Assembly (NCBI GenBank): GCA_963921935.1
Contig: OY998175.1
Location: 307,791,484-307,855,483 of the forward strand
Source: Galeruca laticollis
Taxonomy: Eukaryota > Arthropoda > Insecta > Coleoptera > Chrysomelidae
Reading direction: 5' to 3'
Length of the DNA stretch: 64,000 bases
Each line of letters begins with the position of its first letter. Within the stretch, counting starts at the first letter, position 1. Shown here in pieces: positions 33,701-48,200 of the stretch. The notes below the pieces were generated by a model that was not told the origin of the DNA, did not search any database, and worked only from the letters and a program-made list of their open reading frames with translations. The position numbers and the translations under genes were made by a program.

Positions 33701-36700
33701 ATGTTTTCTTATAAAATTCATGAACACTCCTGGGCATTAATTTGAACATTATTTTTAGATCTCGATTAACTCATTATTACTAAATGTAATTTTGCCAATT
33801 ATGTGTTGACACATTATTGCAAAATATTACACATACACAATGTGGCTTAATAAAACAGCTACTAGATAGATGGCTCCACCGTATCAGTACGGGTTAAATT
33901 ATTTTTGCTTGGTATAGAATAGCACTCTGTGGAATAACTGAGTTTGTGAAAAAATGTGGATTGGCTCATTATTGCATAACACCGTATATTTAATAATGTG
34001 TTTCCTCTGTAATTTTGCACTTTCTAAAATCTCCTTGTTTTGGTATTGGGAATATAACCTAATTTTTCCATTCATTCGGTGTATATCCTCGTTCCCAGCT
34101 GCTGTTTAACAAGTTATAGAGTCTCTTATGAAGTTCTGATCCCTCTTTCCTCAACAATTCAGAACTCATTCCATCACCTCTTGTTGCGTTTTTTTTATTT
34201 TTTTAACTTAATTTACTCTTCGCATTGTCTGCTAGATCTTATATGTTGGTAAATTATCATATGCTTTTCCCAAATCTATAAAAGCCATGTGTGCCTATTC
34301 TTTTCTTTCTGTTCATTTCTATTAATTTTCTGGGGAACAAATTTCGTTTATACAGTGAAGATATATCAGAATTTTAAATTAAGTCAAGCAACAGAAAGCA
34401 ACGAGTGATTTTTGTCATAAATGAATTCAGGAAATTGACTCTGTCATCATACTTTGTTTGCGTAATGTTTCGGACAAGGTAATATTATTAATTGCTTTTT
34501 TATTTAAGATTTATATTGATTTCATAACAAATTGGCAGTGGTAGCTCGTGATGTTTGAATATTTGAAGGAGACATTCTATATGACACTCCAATTTAAATA
34601 TTCTTCTTATCACGCCCTCTCCTGCCGAAGGTTGGCGATCCAAATGGCAATTGTAGCTCTGGAGACTGCAGCACGAAATATTTCTGCAGACGAGCGGTCG
34701 AACCATCTCCTTAAGTCCTTTAGCCATGAGTTCTGGCGTCTTCCTACTGATCTTTTCCCGTGCACTTTGCCCTCTATTATGAGGCGTAGTATTTCGTATT
34801 TATCACCACTCATCACGTGACCCAGGTATTGCATTTTTCTTTCCTTGATGGTGTTCAGTAGTTCTTTTTGTTTGTGCATGCGCTGGAGTACTTCATCGTT
34901 GGTGATCCTTTGTACCCATGAAATTCGCAGCGTCCGTCTATACACATACATTTCGAAGGCTTCTATTTTCTTTTCGGTCTGTGAGTTTAGTGTCCAGCTT
35001 TCACATCCATAGACAGAGAACACGTAGCATCTGATCATCCGAATTCTGAATTCCAAGCTGAGGTCCAATCTTGCAAAAAATGATTTCATATAAAGATTTT
35101 TCTCGATTGTTCAATCCTTGAAAGTATTCCCTTTTTCGGGTCACACTGACTATTGATGTTAGCTCCCAAATATTTTATTGAGGTCACTTGTTCGATTGTT
35201 TGTCCCTTGACCCGCAGGTGTGCATTTATTGGAGTCTTAGAAAAGATTAATAGTTTGGTCTTGGAGACATTGAGATGCAATCCAAACATCTCGCTATAGG
35301 GAACTACGGAATCCATGATGCTTTGCAATTCCTGCATATCGCTGGCCAATATAACCGTATCATCGGCGTACCTGATATTATTTATTGGGGTTCCATTGAT
35401 GTTGATTCCGCCCTGGGCCCCATCCAGTGCCTCTCTAAATATAGTTTCGGAATACAGATTAAAGAGGAGTGGAAACAAGACACACCCCTGTCGGACACCT
35501 CGTCTGATTTGCATATCCTCCGATGTCGATTGTTTCATCTTTACTACCGCCGTTTGATACCAGTACAGTTCTGATATGAAACGTAGGTCCTGTTCGTCAT
35601 CCCCGGTTGTTCTCAGAATTTCGATCATCTTCTGATGATTAACACAGTCAAACGCCTTACGATAGTCTATGAAACATTCGAATACATTCACATTCATGTC
35701 TCTACACCTTTGTGTCATTACATTCAGGGAGAAGAGCGCTTCACGCGTTCCGAGTCCGTTTCGGAATCCAAACTGGGTATTGTCCATCTGATATTCGCAC
35801 TTCTTGAAGATTCGTGGTGGATGATTCTAAAAAAGGTTTTCAGGACATGGGACATAAGACTTATCATCCGATAGTCATCACATTGTGAGGCGTTGGGTTT
35901 CTTTGGCAGGGTTACGAATGTTGATTTAAGCTTGAGCTATATAGTTTGTTAAATAGTGCTGTTATTAAATCTAGGCTTTTACTTTGATTGTCAGCAATTA
36001 ATTTAAGTATTTCAACATTGATTTTATCGGGACCGGTAGCTTTGCCGTTTTTCTGTGCTCTTATTGCATGGACAACTTCATCTCTGGTTATTTCTGGAGC
36101 CTTTTCATTCAATATGTGATCTATCGGTGGTGGGGAGCAAGGTCTATCATCATTAAAAAGTGCTTCGATATATTCTTTCCATCTTGCAAGCTTAGCCTCC
36201 ACTCATAGAATTATCTCGTTGTTATCATCTCTCAAGATTGCTCCTTGATGTTTTTTGTGTCTGTTTGTAAGCTCTTTTACTTTTTTATGAACATTGAATG
36301 TGTCATGTTTTTCTTGTAATTGTTTTATTTCTTGGCACTTTGCCGACATCCAGATCTCTTTCGCTTCCCGACCCTTTCTCCTAATGATCCTATCTAATCG
36401 CCTGTATTCCGTCGGATTTGCCTTGTACTTCCGTCTGTTATTCATGAGGTCTAATATTTCCTGCGTCATCCATTCCTGTTTCTTGTTGGTTGCCATGAAT
36501 ACAATGTCTTTTTCCTGTATACTTGTTATTTTAGTTTTCAAATCATTCCATGTCTTTTCAACATCCTCTTCCCGTACGAATACCTCTACCATTTCTAGTT
36601 CTTTCTCGATCTTAGAGCTTATTTCTTTCCTTTTTTCGGGATTGCTCAATCGTGCGATGTCTATCTTTTTTGACGTTTTTTCTCTTTCAAATCTCTGGAA

Positions 36701-39700
36701 TCTCTTGAGTCTAAAGTCCAGCACGACAGGGTTGTGATCACTACCGATGTCTGCTCCAGGATAGGTTTTTGTTGATTTCATATACCTTTTGAAGTTTAGA
36801 CTAATGAAAATGAAATCAATCTGATTCCTAACAAATTTTTTCTCTCTGTCTGCAGGTGACCTCCAGGTGTATAGTCTTCTTGGATGCTGTTTAAAAAAGG
36901 TGTTAGCGATTAAAAGGTTATTTAAATATTAGTTTTTTACTTTTCCGCCTAACCTTGTCTCATATGCGAGAAAAGTATCGGTTTACCCCAAAAAATGTTG
37001 GAACTTTGGATTTTTTGCGTTATTTTTTCGTTTTTCAGTAATAAAAGACGAAAAAACGGTTTTTAGAAAAAAAATTCTGTGTGTATGTCGTCGTCGTCGT
37101 CGGCAACTTTTCGTAACATGTCTTGTTAGTACGATACAGCCTCCTGAGTGCAACAAGTCGTCAATTTCATGATTGAATATTGTTCAGGACATCTCACAGA
37201 TGAGCCCTATTGATTTTCAGCTCACCAGATCTACTACAACGGGTACTATGCTGCTTGAAGGATAGTTGGCGTAAATGATATAGTGTAGCAATGTAATCGT
37301 ATATCAGACAACTAAAAAGCGGACACCTGTGTTCGTATAAAAAACGCACACACAGATATTAGTTATAGTTCAGTCAAATATGTCAATAATGTTAAGAAAC
37401 AGCACACTGGTATAGACCCTAAATCCGACTTTGTCTAAGCCAGGTATGAAAATTAAAATTAAGGCGGATACGCAGGGTTTTTTTTATAACTGTTTACGAC
37501 TATTTTATCTAAACATTGTTTTTGTGACCAGACTTATCTAGAAAAGGCCAGAACCAATTATTTTTGTGTGTGTAAGCCGCAGTCCAGAATTTTCTAGTAA
37601 AAAGGGCTTTAATATAAATAAAGGACCGATGAGCGGATGAGGGGAGTTGATAAAGTGATCTCGTGAAATAAATAAACCGAAATATCGATCAGTAGAGTGT
37701 TAATTAAGTTTGTGTGCATATAAATTAAATTCAAGTGACTAGTTGAGTATATATAAATTAAGTGTTAGTGATTAGTTAAGTGTTTAAATAAATTAGTAAG
37801 TAGCCATACCGTGTGTTCAAAATTAATCCCACCCGTTTACTGTTTAAATAAATTAGAAAAACATTACAATAATAATAAGTTATTTGGAATTTATATTTCT
37901 AATTGTTCTTTATAAAACGAGATATAAGGTTGTATTAATTGTCTGGTGTTATGTTTAATATGTTTTTCAATATAAATAGGTTAATATTGTCGAAAGGAAT
38001 GTATTTTGTTGTATACATTAACGTTAAGTATCTTAAAAAGTAGGACGGCGCTCCATAATTGCGGGTTAAAAATAACCGTTAGACAGTCTATAAAAGTATT
38101 TAATAATTATAAAATTATTAAAGGTATTTTAACAATTTTTAGTTGAAATTATAATATTAAATGAATATATCATCAAATAAGCGTTTTAAATTATAATATT
38201 GACTGGATTATGACGGTATTCAAGTCAAACGAAAAACCGAAAGCTTAAAGTTTGCACTATATCTCGTACGCCGACTATAACTAATAAGTACAGAGCACTA
38301 GTGTTAAAACTATTCATTGCGCCGTCTACCTTGCTTACCTCGACGAGCAGCCACTGTTGCTTGGACTTAACTTGTTATGATAAGTTACAATTTTCATTTC
38401 AGATATCGTAGGATGCTTCAAACTTCCTCACAAAAATTCACCATTACAAAAACATCCAGAAGATCCACAAATACTCAATACGAAATTTTACTTATTCACC
38501 CGATCAACAGAGTTAGCCAAACCAGACATTTTACTTTACGATGACGAAGGTAAATCCTTAAATGCATCTTCATTCAATACATCCAATCCTTTGAAAGTCA
38601 TCGTGCATGGATACCTGAGCAAATGGAATGATAAAGGATCGTTGCTCATCATGAATTCGTATTTGAAAATGGTAAGAACTTTTTTTGCAGCAAGAGCGAC
38701 TCCTAGGTAAGAACCAATTGCTTGAAGAGTAAGCCACAAATTCGACAAAATGAATTAGCTGGTGTTAAAACAATAAAACAAAGATCCATAGATTTTTTTA
38801 TATTCGTTATAATATCATTAACAATTTTTCGTACATCATTGCATAAAGAGAAAGTTTTATTTGCATGTTTCGTTACAAAAACGATTATTACAATTACATA
38901 ATTTTCTGTGTAAACCCGAATTTCTGGTCGAGGTCAAATCGAGATGAGCAAATTAATATATTTCACGGTTATTGTTATTCATTTTTGTAAGATAAGTGTG
39001 CCAAATATATACAATACCTTGAATAATTAATAACGCAAATAATATTTGACACTAGAAATACATTTAAGCAAAAAACTTTAAAATAATTGATGAAAATGAA
39101 GTGGTCACTTTCAAATTTCTGGAAACGAATGAAGTAGATCAATTAGCTAGAGCCGCAATTCTTTCCGGATCAGAATATCATTGTTTACTATGTCGTGATT
39201 TTTTTTGCTCAAGGAACGAGCGTTAAGGAAATAGAAAGGTCTGCAACGGTAGTAACAACTCGTATTGGTGAATGATACTTTTCCATATACGAAGCTTGAG
39301 GAGCATATTCATCCTGTAAGGAAGGTGTACACTTTAGATACCTTGTAACTTGGGGTCAACGGTGTTAAATCTTCGGAACAGTTAAATGGGAAAAAAGACG
39401 GGAGTTAAGGATCTTTCTATTTGAATACTCAAGAAATCTTCATATGTATAATGATTTCCCCCAATTAGTTTCTTCAAGTGAAATTGTATATTTTTTATAT
39501 CTGATTCCCATATTCCTCTGAAATTTGGACCTGTATCTGTAAAAGTTGGAAGGGCGGGTGACCCCACAGCACTTAGGCCATAATTGGCCCATTGTGCATC
39601 CTTCTGAGGTTCAAAACTTCCTTCTAGCTCGTCATCCAGCCTACTTCCTTGAAGTAGGCGATAACGTCGCCTGAATTAAGTTCCCTCATATTGGCCTGTG

Positions 39701-42700
39701 CTCGCCGAATACTTGAAACCTAAAATGAGAGAGTGTCTGACATTCGCAAAGAATGTGCTCGACAGTCTCATCTTCTTGCTCACATCCTCTACAAAGTGGG
39801 GTGTCAGAGAGACCCAGTCTGTGGAGGTGTTTTCGTAGGTGGCAGTGACCAGTCAGAATACCCGTGGCTGTTCGTAGATTCCGCCTGCTCATAGTCACGT
39901 ATTTTTTGGCTACTTTGCTGTCCGGATATTGTAGCAGTTCCTTGGCAAGCCTGCAGCTTTCTGCGTGGTCCCATCTACCCTTGAACTTATTAAGGGAATG
40001 TTCCTTTAATAGGTCGGCCGTCGCTGACGCCGATAGACCAATGAAAGTACCAGGTCCCAAGATTTTGCGGGAGGCTGCCTTCCTGGCTAGCAAGTCTGCA
40101 ATACGGTTTCCTTTCGATTTCTCATGGCCCTTAATCCAGACTAAAGTGACCGTGTTGTTGTTACAGGCTTCGATTAAGGCCATGTGACATTCTGTTCAGG
40201 GCTAGTAGTGTTTGTCTACTGTCCGTAAGGATGTATATATTATTACCTGTGGCTTTCCTTTTGGTAATCTCTTTTGCAGCGATGCCGATAGTAGTGAGCT
40301 CTGTTTGAGCAACACTTGCATTGAAGCCCATTGCTCATTTTATGTTTAGATTCAGGGCTCTGGAGAAAATTCCACATCCTGAGCCCACGTTTGATTTAGA
40401 CCCATTTGTGAAGATGCGGATTGCGCCTTCTTCCAATGGGTCTTGAGCGTTGTTTTTAAAGATTACCTTGTAGGGCCTGTTGAAGGCATATCGCGGTGGA
40501 ATCGAGTCCGTATTGGCCTGCAGCAGTGGGGCGTCCCTGAGGGCCTCATGCCACAAGTTACGTCTCAGTTTACCGGATTCTACATCAGGTTGTATACCGG
40601 TAGAGCGTAGACGTGTCATGGTCATCAAAACAACCTCCTTGATGTATATGTCAAGGGGAGTGTGACCAAGGATTACCTCCATAGCTCTTGTTGGTGTGGT
40701 TCTCATGCCTCCTGTAGTGTTGAGGCATGCTGTTCTTTGGATTTGATCCAGTTTACGGACGTTAGCATAGGTCTGATGATGGCTGTGTAGATCCAGGCAG
40801 CAATCCTAGGTGACATTCCCCAGGTGCGGCCGATGGTTCTACGACACTGCTCATAAGAAATATATGCTTTTTCAACTCTGTTTTCTAAGTGAGAGTTCCA
40901 CGTTAACTTACTGTCAAAGGTGACCCCTAAATATTTCACCTCTGAAAAGAAATTAAGTTTGGTATCTAGGAGCTTTGGGGCTTGATGTTTTGCAAGCTTC
41001 CTTTTTTTCGTGAAAAGAACCATCTCCGTATTTTTCGGATTTATTGACAGCGAATGGTCTCTGCAACATTGTTCTATGATATTGAAGGCCTCTTGCATTA
41101 AAGCGCAGAGTGCCTCTGCGAATCTTCCTGTTAGCAGAATCACTAGGTCATCTGCGTATGCTATTATGTAGAAGTTGCTATCGTTGAAGTGGCTGACCAA
41201 GGAGTCTAAGACCATGTTCCACAGTAGTGGCGAAAGCACCCCTCCCTATGGACAACCTTTTACAACCAAGCCTGTGATGGTTACATCATCCACATTGATT
41301 TTTTTATTCCTCTTTCTGAGAACATGTTGTATATCCAGCCATTTATGGTTTGGGGGATATTCTTGTTGGAAAGTGCATTTGTTATTTTAGGGAAAGTGGT
41401 TCTATCAAATTCTCCTTCTATGACTGTGAATACACCCAGGGTGAACTCCTTATTTTCCAACGATCTCTCGATGCGGCCCGCTACGAGATGAAGAGCCGAA
41501 TCGGTAGACTTCCCTGGAGTGTATGCATGTTGATTTGGATGCAGTGGATTTCGTGTTATCACCACATCTCTTATGTATCGTTCGCACAGCCTCTCTAAAG
41601 TCTTCATTGAAAACGATGTGAGGCTAATGGATCGATATGCTTTTGGGATGGAATGGTCCATTCTTCCTGGTTTTGGTATGAACACGACTTTGACTTCTCT
41701 CCAACCTTTTGGAATTTACATACCTCAGTGCCAGTGAGGATCTGAGGTGCGGCATTAGGTCATCCAGGCCCCACTGAAGTAGGGCTGGGAAAATGCCGTC
41801 CGTTCCCGGGGATTTAAAGGGGGAGAAGCCTGAGATGGCCCACCTCAGTCTATCCGCGTCGACGATCTGTCGTGATTTATGCCAGACGTCGTCCGTCGGG
41901 TAGTAATTCTCCTTATTCTCCCAGACTACCGTATTTGTGGTTCTGGAGTCCGGGAAGTGAGTTGACATCAATAATTGAAGGATTTCCTTTAGTTTGGCAG
42001 TTTTTGTGCCATCCTCTCTGGTTAGTATATCGATATGACGGTGGGGAACTTTTGTTAGGGCTTTTTGGAGTCTAGCTGCTCGATTTCCTCGCAATAGATT
42101 ATCCAATGCTTCTCTTTGTTTTTGTCTAATGACTTTTTATGCTCCTTGAGGTGAGACTTGTATAAGTTCCAATCCTCATCGAGTCTGGTTCTTTTAGCCT
42201 TATTAAAGGATTTCCTCGCCGTCCCCCTCAGCTGGTCAATCTCATGGCACCACCACGGAGTTGAGGATCCATCAGATCGACCCGCCTGAGTGGGCAAGAC
42301 ATCTTATAGGCATTAATTATGGAGTTTTGAATGGTTTTAGAATAAGTTTCCAAATCCATTTATTGTTGGGCAGCACATCCTCGACTCCTCGCAGATCCCC
42401 TTTCAAACAGTGGACATATTTTGTCCTGTCCGTTTTCCTGGGGTCGCGAGTCATTGCAGAGGTTGTGAACGCTAGTTTTATTTCGAATTTTATCCAGCGG
42501 TGATCGGACATTGAAAAGTGTTTATAGTAGATAGGGTAACATATATTCGCGTTTTACTACGAGAGTTAATAAAAGTTGGTTAGAATACAGAGATTCTTGT
42601 TAGTTATGTAATCATAAAAAGACTTAGCTCTAGTGTTAATATCTTTGCTGCCCCAGCTTACATGGTGAGAGTTTGAATCGCAGCCTATTACCAATTCAAG

Positions 42701-45209
42701 CTTCTCGGTGAGACAGTGTTTCACAAGGTCCTCCAGCTCCCTAGTTGGTGGTGGTTTAGCTGCGTCTGAGGGGAGGTATGCGGATGCCAGTATTAACACT
42801 TTCTTTTGACCTTTCTGTGCATATTCAACCTTCACTACCGTTAGGTCGGAGGACGAAAAATGCGTCACTGGGTAGGTCTTAAAATTCCTAGGGACATATA
42901 TGGCCGTCCTAGGTTGCTGATTGCTTGGGAAGCTGAAAATTAAACCTTTTGGATTATTTAGACCCATGATTTTAGTTTGTCTTATCCAGAGTTCTTGGAT
43001 AAGTGCTATTGTATCCTGCATCACATCCAGGTGGCGGCATAAAGTTGCCGAAGCCACTTTTTTGTGTTGAAGGTTACACTGATTAAATCTTACCTTTTCA
43101 TTGTCTATCTCTGCTTGATCGTGGTGAGATGAGTTATGATTTTTTTAGGCCATATCCACTTCCTCACTTGGAGGTGGGTTGGCGTTGCCTGTATCCTGGC
43201 TTAGAGCTGTTAGTTCCTCCAGGAGACTGTCGATCGCCATCTTGGAGGATGGCTCGACAGTCTCCGCAGTAGCAACAGCTCCTTGGGGTTCCTCGGATGG
43301 GAGAGGAGGATTCGTGCTTGATCTCCTCCGTTCCGGGTCAAGTCTCTTTGTTTTGACAATCAATGAGGTGAACGCGTAGCTCATCCTCATTGATCGTTTT
43401 CTTAGGACTCCCATTTCCTCATCTCTTATACCAAAGAGGAATAGGGATTGACCTTCGCTTCGTGGTGGAAGAAAAACCATGCATCCACCCGAAGGTCTGG
43501 GTTTTGTTTGTCCAGCCGGCGCAGCACATCCTCTTTGTCCCTCAAGTCAGTGTGAGCTTCGTTAGGGACCCAGAGGGTGGCTTTCATCAGCTGGGGGAGG
43601 TTGTCGACGCGTACCACGTCGAGCTTAGCCTCCTTCCATGGTTTCAGTAAGTAGTGAAACTGTGTTCCTTAGCCACTCTAACGTTTCGTCATTATCGCAG
43701 GTGACTCTGATTATTTCGCCAGAGTGCGACCATGACCTAAAGGTAGGTGGCTTTTTCTGACTGCCGAAGGCGGACATAAGGGTTTCGTCCAAAGTCTCCA
43801 TTAGTTGTCTTTTGACAAGGTCTCCATTATCGGTAATTATTTTACCGTATGGATCGGCCTTGTCTATAATAGCTACCCATAGATGGCTGGTAGCTGCTTG
43901 GCTGTAGCTCTTTGCATTAGCATCCATCCGTATCTTTTTTCCTCGGGAAGAGTTTTCCTCCGAGGTGTTGGAGCGGATGCGCTTCTTTTCTTGGGAGGCG
44001 ATGCGTTCCGGGCCTCTTTTGGAGGAGGAACTGTCATCGGTTGCCCTTGCATTTTTGGCCGCTGGTGCCAGGTGTAGATAGGGAGGGGCGAGTGGTGCTG
44101 GTGGTGTCTGTAGAGACGGTGCTTTTGAGTTGGAGGTGTGCGTTCTCGCTCATCCTCCGGTTTTTATTTTTTTTGTTTGTTTTGTTGTTCCATGTCCTGG
44201 CAGAGCCCTGCATGCCAGGGAAAGGCTATATGCAAGGGGGTGTCGCCTGGTATCCCCAGAGGGGCCATTCAGCCATCGCCACGTTCCTTACACCTTAGCT
44301 TGAGTTTCGTTGGAGTGCCATTTGGTTGGTCAACACTGCTGTCACTTATGATCAACAGTGATAACGTATCCGGCGGTGCCACGAGGAGGCAGACACTCGA
44401 TGGTTACATTTCTCCATTGGACTGCAGAAAGCTACCCACAAGCAGACAAGCAAGCGCATGCAAGCAAATAAGCCAACTAACTACAAAGCAATGGCCAACT
44501 TACAACCAACCCCGCCGAAATTTGGACCTTTGGCTGGAATAAAATGCCATTTAATTTGTTTTGCGGCCAATTAATTTGAAAAAATGTGATATCTTATTAA
44601 AAATTATACATTGCCGAAAGTTTCTTATTGACATCTACGAAATCGAACCATTATCCGAAAATAACGTATGTGCTATTACAAAGTTCCACACGTTGGAACA
44701 TTTTCGAGGAAAATACATTTATTTCTGTCCTGCGTAAATTTCTCAGTCGCTATTTCTAGTCAGTTAGAAATGATAGTAAATGGTACCTATATCAGAAATT
44801 TGATGAAATAATTGAAATATGGAACACTGACATTGTTTTTCGTGTGTGTTTTTATAGTTTGACTATAATGTGATACTGATGGATTGGCATATCGGAGCAA
44901 GGGGACCTCATTATCCAGTGGCTGCGGCAAATACCGAAGTGGTTGGACGACAATTGGGAATTCTATTAAATAATATGGTAAAAAAAGGTTTGGACCCACG
45001 AAAAATTCATTTAATCGGATTTTCATTAGGTGCGCATGTCAGTGGAACTGCTTCGGAGAGTTTGAAAAATGAAGGTTATTTAATTGGTCGAATTACTGGT
45101 ATGTATATAGATATAAGCAATATTTTTATCAGATAATCTTAGGATAGGGCTTAGGATCTCATATATAAAACACAGCCTTTAAGTTTTTAATGGGTGCTGT
45201 AGTAGGTAT

Positions 45210-45284
<75 letters not shown>

Positions 45285-48200
45285 TTTCTTTTAGGTCTCG
45301 ATCCAGCAAGTCCCCTTTTTAGAAACAATTATTTAAGAGAAAATTATAAGAAATTAGACAGAAGTGACGCTAAATTTGTAGATATTGTTCATACCGATTC
45401 CAGTCCTGTAAGTCATCCTTACACTGATTATATAATTAAAATATTTGGGAAGGATATACTGACTTATTTAAGGCTTTTGACTCTTTTACTCCATAATTAT
45501 GGTTTCGCAACTAACGTGTAACAAGTTCGAGACAACTATTTTTGGTCATTTAAATTTTCTCTACCCAAATCTCTATTTAATCGTGTGCAATTTGGTTTCA
45601 ATTTATGTATTTCATCAATAATATTTTCAGTACTTAACTGACGGATTTGGAATATGGGATCCAATTGGACATGTAGATTTTTATCCTAATGGTGGTCAAG
45701 ATCAACCAGGATGTAATGATGTCAGAGATTCAATTGTTGTGTCTCATTTTGGTAAATGCATCATGTTTTCTGTTTAACTGTCTTACTTTGAAATATCAAA
45801 CATATATAAGGAAGTTTTTCGAATTGAAAATAGTATTTTTAATTTATTCAACAAAATCAAATGGATTGTTCATGTTTATAACACATTATTAGATTTACGT
45901 TTATATAGTCCTCGGTAGTATAGTGGTAAGTATCCCCGCCTGTCACGCGGGAGACCGGGGTTCGATTCCCCGCCGGGGAGGATTTTTTGATTATTTTTTA
46001 TTCTTTCATGTATTTATTTTGATTTTATTTGAAAAATTTAATTTTTCAATATCGACCAATTCAGATGACTAGTTAAACGTTTAGATAAAAAACAAAATCA
46101 ATAGGTACCTAATTTATTTTTAGAATCTAAAGACGAATGTATTTCTACTTATTTCATGTGATTCTTTTTCAAAATAAGAAAAACAATTTTGAAAAGATGA
46201 AAACAATAACTCGAGGGGATTTTTTTTAGTTGAAGGACCAAATTTTGAATAAATGCAAAAAACCATAACTCAAAAACCGTAAAGAAGTTTACTGTCGCAA
46301 ATATGCAAGGCGTGCTCTAAATGGTCCTATTTACCCCTCCCATCATTTTGGATAACTTTCTACCAGACACCCTGTATAAAAAATACGCTTTCAATATTTT
46401 TCTTCTATGGGAAACGAATAAGCTTGCTATAAACGATATGTAAATTATGTTTATTGTTTAGATTCAATCGGGAATGTAGTGGAGTAATTAACATTATTAA
46501 AAATAATTTATATTTGGTAAGGACATGCCTTAATTGGGATATGAAAAATTCGAAATAAAAAAATTCCTCCCCGGCGGGGAATCGAACCCCGGTCTCCCGC
46601 GTGACAGGCGGGGATACTGACCACTATACTACCGAGGACTTGTTTAATAAACATCTCTTCATTTATTTAAGCTTTGAACCGTTTTTAATTTTATCATGAA
46701 ATAAATTGAAAAATTATACAAGTTTCTAAAAATTTATATTTAAAAATTAAAAAATTTGATTTTGATTTCCTTAAATATTTATATTAGGAAACTAAGACTG
46801 GATAAAAACTAAATTCAAACATATTCTTAATTTTAGAAAGAGGCCTTTCCAGAGAGCTAGTGTGTAGCCACATAAGGGCTTTCCATTTATTTAGAGAATC
46901 GATTCTAAATATGGTAGAGAGAAGAAAAGGAAATACAAACGTCTGTGAAATGATAGCTTACAATTGTCCCAGAGGAAGAATAGCTTTCGAAGAAGGAAGT
47001 TGTTTCCCACAGATTGCTGAGAACCAAACTTCTACAACTTTAGATCCATCGTATAGAACTGATATAGGAAGTATTGGTGAAGAGGCAACAGGAGAAGGAG
47101 TCATGTTTTTGTCCACTAGAAGTGAGAGTCAATATTGTGGTACGTTGATGTAATGGTTTTGAAACTCTTATTAATGATAGCCAAACAGGTTTATTCGGGC
47201 TTGCATGTGCTTAACATAACACCTTGCAACAGTGATGGTAATCTTCCCTATACATTTTCCCTATTCATAAAATTAAATTCTCCTACACTATAATTTGAAA
47301 AATGAAAATGCGTTTTTCTTAAAATTTATTTTGACAAAAATGTACTGTTATTATATCAAAATGCAAATTAAAAATAATTTCTTGTCTCCATTTTGCTTGC
47401 AGCAGTATGGAAGTTGGAAGTTCAATGTATTTTCTGCATTTTTATTCTAAAATAACAATTAAGGTGATATAGTGTTTTAACTTAAATTACTTGCTATTTA
47501 CTGTTATTTTACTTGTTTATACTTATATTATAGGTTAAAGTATAAAACAAAACCTCAAATTACTATGAACGAATTTCCCCTGCATTTTTAGCATCTTGTT
47601 AATTTCTGTCCCTTTCCCCTACATATCTGAAAAAAAATCGATTTTGTCCCTACAAAAATGTTACCATCACTGCCTTACAAATCTGTTATACAAGCATGAT
47701 TGGTAGCCTTAAAGAGTATTTCTAATTGCCTCTAGCATAACATACATAACAGCTGCTTTTTTTAATATACAAGGTGACTATATATAAAAGTATTTATTTA
47801 CGATAAAAAGACGATGCCGTTGCAAAACAAAATATTGTGATGTTGCCAAGCTGTAGTTTTTTCCTTTACTTAACGAAAACTAGAAAAGTCAATCTGATGT
47901 TAGATTGACAGTTCTTCTTTTTCATTGTTCCGTGCCTCGTAGGGCGTAAGTCAAAAATATTTATTTAAAAATAAAAGGCTTTAATTTAATATAAATATTT
48001 ATTCATGAAAAACTATGGATAAGATACAAGAAACCTAACCTATATTTGAATTAACATTTAATTATTTTACATATAAGAGGGTTAAATGACGAACTGTAAG
48101 TCCTTATGTCTTATTCTATGCTCTATAGAATGTCACGCGACAATCGATGTCTAAAATTTTAGGGCTCGTGGCTAGACTCAAGTGGAGACGGGCGTGGTCC

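Larger units (their letters stand above)
39570..44530 (-). mobile_element. R1/LOA-like LINE with RNase H, near full length, decayed
   Basis: A non-LTR retrotransposon lies in lipase intron 2. From right to left it has: a 5' region (about 44530-44160); ORF1 (about 44160-43145) with a Ser/Lys-rich leader and a DUF4780-like region (ATLWVPNEAHTDL), broken by frameshifts; an APE endonuclease (43057-42566 and 42511-42317; IGCDSNSHHVSWGS and SDHRW); RT (42106-40703, GTDGIFPALL and AYADDLVIL); and RNase H plus a C-terminal zinc knuckle (40706-39686; WIKGHEKSKGNRIAD and CRGCEQ). At least six frame changes or stops make it inactive. Clade inferred from domain order. Confidence 0.83.

Noticed and set aside
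36294..36737. 147-codon plus-strand frame
   Set aside because: Antisense shadow of the LINE linker and endonuclease on the minus strand.
39060..39240. Possible small coding stretch in lipase intron 2
   Set aside because: A few plausible codons with a CRDFFC-like word, but no splice context or second motif.
44138..44542. 134-codon plus-strand frame over the LINE 5' region
   Set aside because: It is antisense to the LINE and has no domain. Shadow of a GC-richer element.
46320..46376. ACACCCTGTATA-like transposon tip
   Set aside because: A common tip of insect DNA transposons, but no inverted partner was found nearby.
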